This document shows positions 1 through 25,770 of a stretch of 64,000 bases of DNA, one piece after another (the stretch's first letter is position 1; each line of letters starts with the position of its first letter). Under the pieces are notes generated by a model that saw only the letters and a list, made by a program, of their open reading frames with translations, made no database searches and was not told the origin of the DNA. The translations under genes and the position numbers were made by a program. Source of the DNA: Omphiscola glabra (Eukaryota; Mollusca; Gastropoda; Lymnaeidae). Location: positions 26,671,596-26,735,595 of the forward strand of contig OZ024799.1 in the NCBI GenBank assembly GCA_964017045.1, read 5' to 3'.

Positions 1-1824
1 AGGGCTACTGGCTTCATATCATCAAGTCTATTGCCTAGACACGGCCATGCAACGTTGCCATTCATTTTTAAAGATAGTTTTGAACAAGATGAAAATCTCT
101 GGACAAAACACTTTGGTAACACTATCTCCCTTGTAAATAGTTATAAATTATCCCAAGATTTTTTTTTTATACTTGCCGCATAAATGTGTGCATTCACTTT
201 TCTTTTTGTCCAGTAGCGTTTCTTCTCTCTCTCTCCTCCCCCTCCCCCCCCCCCCCTTTTTTTTTTTTCAAGTTCGGAAGCTCTTTCAGTTAATTGCATA
301 AAGCTCGCCCGTGGAAATAAGTGGTAGACTCCTGACCTCGACCCAGACGGTTTTCACAAATGTGACCGAGCATGAAGGGTGCCCATAGAATACACATTGC
401 GCTGAAAACACACAAATACTGACTACGTTGGTGTAACATAGTAGACTATAAATAACAGAGGTTTCCTTTATATTCAAGCCTTCACGTATCGCTTGTTTAG
501 CGACGTAGTTTTGACATTTTAGAAAATATTGCGCTAGAAATCAAATATGCATATACATTGGTGTAATTCATCCCTTAAAATCTGAAATGATGTTACAGAG
601 CTTCCTTTATATTCAAAATTAATTTGATGATTGTTTTCAATCCTCTTTGCCTTTTGTTGGCAATAAGCTCCCGGTCCCCTTTGTCCTCTTTGGTTACATG
701 TAACAAGCGTCAGCCAAGCTGTTTATTCAAGTATATCGACCCTTGAATAACAGTATATATTTTCCCGGTAAAATGCTAAATGTGTGCCGTGATTTCATTG
801 GAAACACTGTTCAAAACTCATGTTTGAGTATAACCGTCAGAATTCTGCGTTAACTTGCAGATATAAGACAGCAAAAAAAAAAAAACAAAGCTACCGTAAT
901 AGTTAGAGATTTTATTAAATAGGTTTCAGTCATGGAAGTAACTAGAATGATGTGGCCAATGTGGCAAAGGCCGATTACTTTGTGAACAATCAAGGCATTT
1001 CTATAATCATTAAATATGGCCCTAGCACCTTACACCTGACATTTATCATGTACAGAAAAAGCAATAAATGTCATCCGATGTTGAAACAATTGTATCATTT
1101 GTATACCATTTAGTTTGCCTTACATAATGTCATCACTTGCTCAGTGACTCGCCATACAAACACAGGTGAGCAATTTCAATTCTAGCATACAGGTTTATAT
1201 ATTAGATATTGTGATAGTTTTAAAAAAAAAGTTTTGTTATATTGTGTTCGATCTTGAAAAATAGTTGGCGAACCACTACATCACCTGCGTAAACTGTTCG
1301 TTCGTGAATTAATTATTTTTAAATCACTCTTAATATTACGTGAGGCCCGTTGTGTCTCTTATCGTCTGTACCAAAATGTGGAAATCTAGATCATACATAA
1401 ATGAACTATGTAAAAGAATATTAATTTACGTCATTATCATTGGTTTGCGTCGTGGTTTTAACATTGCTTTATTTTAACACTTCCATGAATTGTGGAAAAG
1501 TCACGTTTATAACAGATATGCCTATAATGTTCAGTTGATAAAAAAAATTATTAAACCTCATCTTAACTTTGTGCATTGAATTGTTGGTCAGAAATTAGAA
1601 AAAATTCGCATTAAGCACAACGGCGGACGAAAATACGTTTATACTTCATTGCAGGTATATGTTATCGTTCCACCTTAAAATCTTCGTGTGATGCGGTGTT
1701 TCAGCTTTCCCAACTGTCCTCTAGAACCGTAAGGTTATTAAGCTATTTAAGATGTTGGCTTCTATTATACGTATAGATATTTTTTTTTATATATTTGATA
1801 TCTTCAGAGCCAAGGCAAAAGCAT

Positions 1825-1850
1825 CCCCCCCCCCCCCCCCCCCCCCCCCC
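1825..1850. repeat. Poly-C tract (26 C)
   Basis: An uninterrupted run of 26 cytosines. Similar C or G runs occur at 23107-23131, 25064-25083, 39854-39906 and near 61700-61780. Confidence 0.95.
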
Positions 1851-3031
1851 GAAGCCTAGTAGACAGATGCAGTCCGTCTCTAGCGCTCGTGTTTCTTACT
1901 TCCACTTGATTTCACCACGAAGCTCAGTCCTTAAGTGAACGCATAATTTAGCAAGTCAAGCTTGCCCGGCTTTGTCAACGGGATGATTGTCGCCTGTGTG
2001 GTTGTCGCTTTCTGGCAGTCCGTGTAAAACGCCCAGGGAACGGTTAATAAAGGGAACCGGCTTGTTAAAGACAGGAGGGACAGTGGTGAGGAGATTTCCT
2101 AGGATTGTCAATACCCCTGTCATTACTCTGTCATTTCTAAGCCGTCTCAGTACTATAACTTTCTTTGTCAGTTAAATGAAGAGTGTTACTAATTTTCGAA
2201 CCATCGATGCACTGTTGTTATCGCACTCCGTTTCAAACTAAAATGCTCGCTGTTTTTATTTATTTATTTTTGCTTGCCAATTTTATATTTCACCAAAAAT
2301 ATATACAATTGGCAAATCAAGCATCCACCTAATATCGATAGATTAAATGCCACCTAACTATAAAAATCATGGGGGCAATATTTAGCTCTGTCAACGTTTG
2401 AGAAACGCAAAATTTTAACTTGTAAACTAAAGAAAAGATTCGACCAAATTTCCGTCGATCAATTTTCCGTCGACGAAATTTCTTTCGATCAAATTTCCGG
2501 GTACAACAAAAACTGTGTTTTGTCAGTTAAGTGAAACCCCTGCAACAAAACATTAGATACTCACGTTGGATCTCCTTTTCTCATTAATTAATTATCTTTG
2601 CTATACATGTTTAACTTTATTATCCAACATGATTATAGCTCGTTATGATAAATATGTTATTGCTAGTTATGTAAATTTGTCATACTTTGAATAACCTGGA
2701 ATTACATAGTTATCGCACATGTTTATGAAAAAAATTGTCATACCTTGGACAACCTGTTAAAACAAATTTTGTTATCCAGGGTTATCCACCGTGTTTAGTG
2801 CTCGTTTTATATACTTAAATGCTTGTCACTTTAATAATTATGTATCTTTTCAGATATTGTCCGTTTTCTTCGGCTTTTTTTCTGGTACTATTTTGATTTT
2901 ATCATACTAACAACACATATAGCTATAGTTCTCAAGACATTGATTCTTTTATGTATAACAAATTTTAAACTGTCAGCACTCAGCACGGCTAAACTAACAT
3001 TTATAATAATCTCCAGAAATTAAACATCAAA

Positions 3032-3100
3032 ATGAGTGGCATGTCCCACACAGAATTCGTCAAGGTCTGTGTGAGAGGAGTATTTGCTTCCACCACTCAT
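3032..3100. repeat. Nested inverted repeat (two 8-bp stems)
   Basis: The outer arms atgagtgg (3032-3039) and ccactcat (3093-3100) are perfect complements. They enclose inner arms cacacaga (3047-3054) and tctgtgtg (3066-3073) with an 11-nt loop. It may be the remnant of a small inverted-repeat element or chance; no gene is linked to it. Confidence 0.5.
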
Positions 3101-4689
3101 GGTTAGACGTACTTGTGTCAACTATTGCGTCCCGTGGATGCCAGATTTTCTATACATCATATAATGGCTGTTTTAGTTCAACATTTCAAAATCAGTGTTA
3201 TGACATGCGGCCCGCGAACGGTTTACTCGCTATCAAAGTGGCCCGCGAAGCATTTGGTTGGTCACGCCTGACATATACATAGTTAGATACATGTATTAAC
3301 ATAAAAATTTGTTATTGTCTTTTTATTAGAAAAGAAGCCATTGTTACAAGTTATTTGTAAACTGTGCATGTAAATATTTAGTGACGGATTCGAAACTAGA
3401 ATTAGCGACCTATAAAGAATGCAAACTTCATAAAGATGATTTTTCTACGAGTGGTTATATACAACTGTGTGAAGTGACCATACATTGTCCTTTATTCATG
3501 AATAGACATAAACAATTATAAAAATCAACTCTTTATGGTTAAATTCAGTTTATAATATATTTTTATTAAATTAATTTTATCCTGGGAAATACCGGGATGA
3601 GGAAAACTTTATGCCCGTTTTCCCGAGATAAGCAAAACCCTGGGAAATGAGAAACAATAGTTAAGACGGACTTATTTTTACTGAACTACGGAAATGTCAA
3701 CTAAGCTGCATTTCGCATTTAATGATTCGGGTGGTTGGGGGGGGGGAGTCTGAAAGTTTGAATTATTTTCCCATGCCATTAATTTAATGAAGATCTCGTG
3801 TGGTTCTTGGGAAAAGAATCTCATTGCTAAAGACTTCATCTTGCTAGTTCGTTATCTCGAGTTCATTTTAAACTGCGTGACAGATATGGTGACGTCTACT
3901 GATGGCCGGTGTGAGTCATGTTACCACAATTTCCTGATCTAATTTGAAGGTTGACTGTTTGAATTGGACACCTCGTGGAGTCTGCTCCCGGTAACCCTAA
4001 ATCAAAAATCCGATACACCATCACCCCACCAAAAACCTAACGATTCGATGTCTTAAAGTCGACTGATAATTATTGTACACCAGCCGACTGATCATATTAT
4101 CCAACCGTAATGATAATTTTTCAAGTAACCACTGTTTGTGGAAATGTACTTTTTGAACCGGCTTTTGGATTCTCTATGCTTATTTCACTGCGCAATTTTT
4201 ATATTACTATACAAAAATAAAAACTTACTAGCCAAACAGCTAAGCCAAAAGCAATGGAAACAACACACTTGTGTGTACTCACCCACACCATTGTACCCTG
4301 TAGCATAACTGACGAATTTGTCTTACTTATATTTTAAGTCCATCACTAGTGAGATTCCTACTGGGTCCGTTTTGATTATCACACGAGACCTGCTCTGTGG
4401 GCAGCTTGACTGACCCCGCAACTTCCTTCACGAAAGCGAAGACCCGACCTTTTGATTCTATTATAAATGACTATACCTTTTGGTTCGCTCTCGCTGTGAA
4501 TCTACCCACATGTGTGGCAGGCATTATGGCACTTAGGTAAACCTGAAGGTTCAGATGTGGTTCTAATGCATTAGTCCCTGTAGTTATTTTAGATACAATC
4601 TTAAGTAGGAAATGCATTTTTTCCCCTTACTTTTTCTATGCTCTTGCCGAGAGGGCTATTGTATTGTCTTGTTAAATCCTTTATACTGA

Positions 4690-5050
4690 CCGCTTTTTTG
4701 GTGTGATTTTTTTCTGGCGAGGCGTTTTGTTAAATCATCTGTAGGTTAATTGACCCACTTTCCATCGCCCTTTGGAGATGAAACTTGGTACATAGACCTC
4801 TATCAAATTTTCAGCCCAAACCCCCAAAAATCAGTTTTTCAATAGAAAGCTGACGGAAATATGTGGCCACTGATTTCACGAAATAAAATTCCCAATAACT
4901 GCGCTAAATGAGATTCGTATAAATATCGCAAGTGCGTTTGGTGCGTAATATTTTCTTTTGTTTTTCTGAAATAGTTTGTGAAATAAGTCTGCGGTGTAAA
5001 AGCGGGCGGGCCATTAGAATATATATATAAAATAATAATAACAACAAAGG
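4690..5050 (+). repeat. Dispersed Helitron-type noncoding module, copy 1
   Basis: About 4750-4860 reads as a diverged copy of 12415-12560; both contain tatcaaattttca followed by a C-rich stretch and aaaatcagtttttc. The second half (about 4870-5030) is similar to 7515-7690, sharing a gcgtaatattttctttt block. Its position just before a decayed Helitron open frame suggests 5' noncoding sequence of that element. This is inference from similarity inside the window. Confidence 0.45.
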
Positions 5051-5689
5051 ATTTATACGAAAAACTTTGTTTTTAGGGGTTGTTTATTTTAATTTTGATT
5101 TATAACCCAATAATCGAAATGAATGATAACTTTCCGGGTTAATAGTCTATAACAGTGTTCCGTTACTTTTTTTTCACCAAGGCGCACCTAGACAATTCCC
5201 ATACTGCCGCGGCACACCAAATGTAAAAACATATCAGAGTAAGATAATAAAATAGATTTTATTTTTTACTAGTCAAAATAAATAGAAATGTTTTTATTAC
5301 AGCGTACATATTCATTTTTAACACATATTTAAGAAAATCCCAAACATGTCAGCATGTCCGGAACGCTTAGCCGCAGAGGGTAAACCAGCATTTTTGCACA
5401 ACATTTAAGCACTAAATAGCGCCAGCGTCGAGGCCAACTTTTTGTTTTGCCTTTTAACAAGAGCGACCAAAGGATCCGGTAAGGTAAATAATCAGAAAAA
5501 GTTCATGAGTGTATGAAAGTTTTGTTGATTTATCCATGCGAATAGAAACGTTGTCTTTCTGCACGTCGCAAAAAGATCGAAAATTATTCCGATCAAATTT
5601 TAACATCAAGCCAAAAAGAAAACGAAGATCAGTCAGCACGAAAGACGCTTTGCCAGAGAATTAAAGGAAAGGTGAAAGTGAAAGTACGT

Positions 5690-7330
5690 CAAAGTCAAGA
5701 CTCTGTCAAAAGGATTGGAACAGAAGAAGCTGAAGCAAAGCACGTAACAGTGTTAAACACTATGAGCAGCAACATTCGAATTTCATCAATATAGGTGACA
5801 ACTGGAAACAATTGAACAATCAAAAGCACGATGAGTATCAGATGAGCATCTACAGAGACGAAAACTGGAAACGCCCGAGCAATCGCGTGTACGACGAACT
5901 GTAGATTGCAAAAGTCAGCGCTTAACGCAAGAGTGACAAGCCATCAGATCCGTCAAGAGGCGGTTCACTTCGAAGAGCACCGCGTTGTTGCACACAATTG
6001 TGGTTCAATGACTAAAATCTACCAATTCTGTCCACCAAGGAACTGCAAGGCTGAGTGCCCGGTCGTCGGACAACAGTACCACACTACGCTCAACTCAACA
6101 TACTTGACAGCACTCAAGCCACATACATTCATCAGGAACCTCTAGCGAACGAACAGTGCTACCCGCGCATTCTGTGTTAAATCGATCGTTTCTTCTGCCA
6201 ACACAACAGAATTACAAGAAGTTATCAGATGATGCGTGAAATAGAAGCTCAAGCAGCACGACAAGCAAAACATGCAGGGGATCAGGCTGTCAACATGGTG
6301 CTTCGACGAGATCGTCAGTCGGATTCACGTTGCTTTAACTCACCAACATCGAAAGAATTCGCTATGGCGTTTGTAGGTTGAAGTTTGTGCGTCTGTGAAC
6401 GCAATAAAATACATCTACAACTTGTAGTACAAATACATTTTAAAAGGATTTAATTGCGCCAACAATCGCAATCAGATCAGACGACCACCAGGGTTCCGAT
6501 ATAATGAGATCGCCAACTACATCGATACTCGATATGTCAATGCACCAAAATCAATGTGGCGACTTCTTGAATAAAAAATCGCACGCGGTGCAGAAACTGC
6601 CAGCTAACCTGCCGAATGATCAGGGCATCACATTCGAGGAAGGATTCGAAGAAGAAGATGTGCTGACAGCACAAACTTGAGTAATGGTTTGAGCTGAACA
6701 AAACTGATGAAGAGGCACGGCTACTGATAAGAGGTACTCGAGCTGACATCATCGATTTCTGTATCGAGAATTTTGTAGAGCAACTTCATACAACTAACAT
6801 TGACGACAAACTTGCTTAATGATGGCCAAAGCAAACACGATAATTGGCTACTTCGAGTCGGAACTGGAAATCTGGAGCCAGTTCAAGGTAGATGCTACAA
6901 AGACACAATCGTGATTCCTTAAAAAACTGATGGCTACCAATAATCTCATCGAACCCATCTTTGGAGAGGAGTTATCGAAACGAGTAAGTGTTGCTCCGAA
7001 CAATGAACAAGCGCTCGAAATCGACCGTAATATCATTGGACTGCGGTCTGATGATCAAGTCATTTATTAATATATTATTTCAGGGCAGATTCGGTCGTTT
7101 CAGAAGATCCAAATGATGCAGCGAACTATCCAGTCGAATTCCTCAACGATCCGACTCCTTAAGAAATGACACCTCATATTCTGATGCCGGTGAGGTGTAA
7201 TCCTATGCTGCTGAAAAATCTTAATCCAAAGATGAGATTGTGCAGCGGTACTCGAATGTTTGTAAGGGACCTTCAGCGCACCTTCATCACCATAAAAATC
7301 GTCTCAGAATGCAGTTATGGGGACGCTATT
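5690..7330 (+). pseudogene. Decayed Helitron Rep/helicase ORF
   Basis: Translating the + strand in shifting frames gives a chain of segments recognisable from autonomous Helitrons. About 5860-5960 has the N-terminal ETPEQ-type repeats. At 6520-6573 it reads NYIDTRYVNAPKSMWRLLE, at about 6580-6640 SHAVQKLPANLPNDQ, at 6950-7020 EPIFGEELSKRV followed by NNEQALEIDRN, at 7085-7145 ADSVVSEDPNDAANYPVEFL and at 7210-7270 LLKNLNPKMRLCSGTRMFVR. The last segments belong to the Pif1-like helicase C-terminal half. The Rep HUH motifs and helicase Walker motifs are not seen, and stops and frameshifts interrupt every part. It is a dead, internally deleted copy. Family assignment is from remembered motifs, not a search. 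Confidence 0.75.
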
Positions 7331-7504
7331 TTTTTATTATTTTATTTTAGAATCTCATATATATTACGCTTCTGGTGTGACTCGTGGACTGCTTCCTAAC
7401 AAGCTGGCTGCTTCCTAATATACTGCTTTCTAATCAGCGAATTTGGTACTGAGAGTATATTACAAATAAGTCTATAGGTTTTAAAGAAAGTATGGTTTAA
7501 TAAT

Positions 7505-7690
7505 GAGTTCAATAGCGCGCAAAAATATAATTCCCGATAACTACGCTTAAGGATATTTTTTTTTATATAACGCAACTGCCTTTGGCGCGTAATATTTTCT
7601 TTTCGGAAAATGAAATCGTCTTAGTTTAAGTATGGTGTGAAAATATTCGGTTTAAAAGTGGTTGGGACATCAGAATCTTTAATATAGTTC
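7505..7690 (+). repeat. Dispersed module, second copy of 4870-5030
   Basis: It shares with 4870-5030 the order ttccc-ataact, gcg/gcaa, then gcgtaatattttctttt and a tail ending in attagaat or atcagaat. The two copies flank the decayed Helitron frame, so they may be parts of the same element or of a nested duplication. Confidence 0.45.
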
Positions 7691-7719
7691 ATGGGCGTGA
7701 AATAAAAAGTGTGCAGTGA

Positions 7720-8445
7720 CGTATCATGGGTAGAAGGGGTGTAGCAAAAATTGGGATTCTTAAATGTGCGTTACTTGAGTTAATGTTTTGTCATGTAACT
7801 TTAGTAGATGTGAAGTTCTCGCATTGCTGTATTATCACCAAAATAGTGTTCTCTTTTAAGAAAGAAAGGTCTTAGGTTCACCTTTTTTATATATAGACCG
7901 TGTTCATGCCATGTTATCGTATTATTATGGGTGACGCTTAGGTACTTATATGACTCTACTTCCTCTATACTGTGATTTTTTTTTTATTGTGACGTCTGCA
8001 GTTTGGTGAATCCCCCTCCGGAAATCGACAACCATTTCTTTCGTTTTTGAGACGTTCATATCAAAGAAATTTCACACCAGCGGAAAAAACTTGTAACTAA
8101 GTTGCGGTATAACATTTCCTCTTCAGATAGTCATCGATAGTGGTATCATCAGGGAAATTAAATGATTTGAGCGGTGTCGCAGGGGCTCTGGATATGCTCG
8201 GTATATATTGTATGCAAGACAGGTTAGAGAACACACTCTTCTAATGCTCCGGTACTTATTTCTTTAGTTAATGATATATTTAGTCATTCATCTTTATATA
8301 TATATTGGGGGCGAGTTGTTAAAAGTTTACATTTAAAAAAGTTTCTTAATCATAAGGTGTGGTGCAATAGTGTTATGTGCTGATGAAAAGTCTAAGAAAA
8401 GCCCCCACCCTATTTTTAGAGCTGTCTAGGTGATGGTTAAGTCGT
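7720..8445 (-). pseudogene. Decayed LINE reverse transcriptase
   Basis: On the minus strand, reading from 8445 downward, short segments follow the order of a non-LTR reverse transcriptase. First comes HLDSSKN and later HNTIAPHLMIKK (the region before the active site, about 8340-8440). Next is PDDTTIDDYLKRK at about 8105-8160, matching the ADD catalytic box context. Last is a VVDFRR-like segment near 7990-8040. Frames shift between segments and stops are frequent, so it is inactive. The style suggests an L2/CR1-like clade; clade assignment is uncertain. Confidence 0.6.
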
Positions 8446-9380
8446 TCAAACATATGTCAAATTAACATTGGCATGTAGAGCAGAGCTCTTATTCTTAACA
8501 TTCATAATAATCATAACAACGTTATATAACAATAAAATATTTTTTAAAAGAAACACGCGTCAATTTATATACAAATTATAACAAAAACATACACACCCAA
8601 AGAAAAATCAATTTTTTAAAATCAATATATAATATGCTATCTAATTTATGCCTTTTACTAAAGAAATACTTGTTTTTATATTTAACTCAATAGTTGTTCG
8701 AAGTTTAAGAGACAATCGGTCTTTCCATCAAGAACTTACTTAACATTTTATTTCATTTTCTTATAGTGTTAATTTATAACATAAATGCAGCGGTGTTATG
8801 AAAAAATTGAGATTAATATTCTTGGACTGAAACCCAGAAAACGTCGCATTTAAATCCAATAGGTGTGTCAGAAAATGAAAAGCCACTTATATTTTAAAGG
8901 TGATGCCGACTTAGAATAATAGTACATTTTTAACAGCAGTCTTTCCAGTCGAATAAGCGCTACGTGACAATAAGATTATTAATGATATATTATGAATATA
9001 TTTATCGATATGTTTTACATTTGCCGTCATTAGAGAAGTATATGCGAGAGTTTGAATAGACCGACCAAGTTATGCAAAACATATCCATTCTGCTACTGCT
9101 GCAGTTTATTGATTGTTATCTTATGGGGGATTATGATAACATTCTTGAAATATGATGGCAGCCTGGCTTGTTTTGTATTATTAAACGGGAGAACAGGCAA
9201 CGAGAAAATCAATTTGTTACTCCCGTGAGAAAATTTTAATCTAGCCTAGAGATGTTTTGAACGTTTGCTTCTGAAGAGCAATACGATTGACACTGTTCTC
9301 TTATTAATGCTTTCATACCGTGTAGAATTGATTACTCACCACAGGGTACTCCACACATAAATTCTACTAATAGTAAACTT
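8446..9380. other. AT-rich DNA, nothing recognised
   Basis: No coding similarity, RNA gene or ordered repeat was recognised between the decayed LINE and the following minisatellite. Confidence 0.5.
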
Positions 9381-9868
9381 GACTCGTATCACTATGACAA
9401 TTCACTTGGGGGGCTTTTCACTCACAATACTATGACATTACACTCAGGTGACTTTTCATTCACATACGTATGACCATACACTCGGATGACATTTCACTCA
9501 CATCACTATGACAATACATTCATGTAACGTGTCACTCAGATCCGTATGGCAGTATACTCATGTGACATCGATAGTGGTATCATCAGCTAATTAAATTATA
9601 GGAGCGGTGTCGCTAGGGCTCTTGATATTCTCGGTATATATTGTATACAAGACACTCAGGTGACATTTTACTCACATCACTATGACAATAGACTCAAGTG
9701 ACATTCACTCACATTACTATGACAGTACACTCAGGTGAATTTTCCCTCACATCCATATGACACTATACTCTGGTGACATTTTACTCACATCCGTAGGACA
9801 ATACACTCATGTGACATTTCACTCACATCACAATGACAACACTTAGGTGACATTTCACTCACAATCAC
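9381..9868. repeat. Degenerate ~38-bp minisatellite
   Basis: Diverged units of roughly 38 bp carry the motifs actcacat, ctatgacaat, acactcaggtgacattt. The array is interrupted at 9567-9653 by a piece of LINE reverse transcriptase. Confidence 0.85.
9567..9653 (-). pseudogene. LINE reverse transcriptase fragment inside the minisatellite
   Basis: About 87 bp nearly identical to 8131-8221. The minus-strand translation includes LYTIYTENIKSPSDTAP and, after an in-frame stop, LADDTTID, which is the catalytic ADD box of a non-LTR reverse transcriptase. Both sides continue as minisatellite units. Confidence 0.7.
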
Positions 9869-24700
<14,832 letters not shown>

Positions 24701-25063
24701 AGCACTTGTTCAAGATTTCTTTTTAAATTTCTGTTGTCTCAATGAGACCCCTAATCAACCACCAAGGCCCAGAGATCATGCATCAGGAGAGAACCGTTCT
24801 CATGCACTGTAGCTTTGATTCAGGGTAAAAGTGCTGCGGGTCCATCTTATTTCTTCAATATTAACTTTGTGAAACGTGTAGTTGTACGTGACTTTATGAA
24901 GATGACAGTTTCCGTTCAGGTGGGGACGGTGAAATTTTGGGAGACATGAGAGGAGAGTTTTCGCAATGGAAATGGGTTCTGAATTTATACAAACATATCA
25001 CTTAAGAGTAAAAATTATCTCTATTTACTTTTTTAGATAGCTCACTTTTACTTTTTATTCATT

Positions 25064-25083
25064 GGGGGGGGGGGGGGGGGGGG
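25064..25083. repeat. Poly-G tract (20 G)
   Basis: An uninterrupted G run within the probable CaMKI 3'UTR. Confidence 0.95.
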
Positions 25084-25745
25084 TTAACGACGCTCCTGGT
25101 ATGTTATAGTTTTTATTTTTATGGAAACCATTCCTTTAAACAATCAATTGGACTCTTCGTGTTGTGAGCACCGTGATATCGTTAAGAGAAATAATTTATT
25201 TTAGTTCTCTGAGCCAATAAATTTTTTTTTGTGCACTCAATTGCATGTTGCAAAATGGTGATTAAAATTGTAAACCTGTCTTAAACCATAGATGTAAACT
25301 TTATTTAACTATTGATGTATATTTTTATTACAATAAGTTTGTTTCTGTTGAACTTGTTTCAAAAATATTTTGTTGTCAGTATTTTGTCAACATGCCAAGT
25401 GTGATTACATGCAGTTGTGTCTAAATGCTTTTTTTTTTTTTCAATGAAATTTCTGTAACTGGGCTGCTTCTTGTGTTCATTATGTTGCGATTGTGCTGTT
25501 CTTTATTATGTTTGTTTGGCTGGAAGAAACTCCACATTTGCTCTGTGTATTATTAGAATGCTGAACCTATCTTTTTTAGACAGTTTTACCCAAATACAAA
25601 AATATGTTTACCATATTTACTTGACAGTTAGCAATCATGGTTTCTTAAAGTATTTTAGTATGAAGGCTGTACTTTAAAAATGTTACCTTCATCAACATTA
25701 GACTGATACTGTTATTTAGCTATATAATCAAGCAAGAAGTTGTTG

Positions 25746-25751
25746 AATAAA
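25746..25751 (+). promoter_or_regulatory. Candidate polyadenylation signal AATAAA
   Basis: A consensus hexamer about 1.05 kb after the CaMKI stop, followed within 40 nt by a T-rich stretch. An earlier AATAAA lies near 25217. Confidence 0.4.
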
Positions 25752-25770
25752 TGCCCTCTGTAACTAAGTT

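Larger units (their letters stand above)
1..4680. other. AT-rich DNA without recognised gene
   Basis: No open frame here resembles a known protein, and I saw no exon encoding the CaMKI N-lobe (glycine loop, VAIK lysine or HRDLK). It is either a CaMKI 5' intron or upstream intergenic DNA. Homopolymer runs and a short nested inverted repeat are listed separately. At 2440-2500 a short motif resembling gatcaaatttccg recurs three or four times. Confidence 0.5.
24701..25770 (+). other. CAMK1: Probable CaMKI 3'UTR
   Basis: Noncoding sequence after the CaMKI stop, ending near a consensus polyadenylation signal. It holds a poly-G run at 25064-25083. The length is inferred; longer 3'UTR isoforms are possible because the next 5 kb has no gene. 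Confidence 0.5.
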
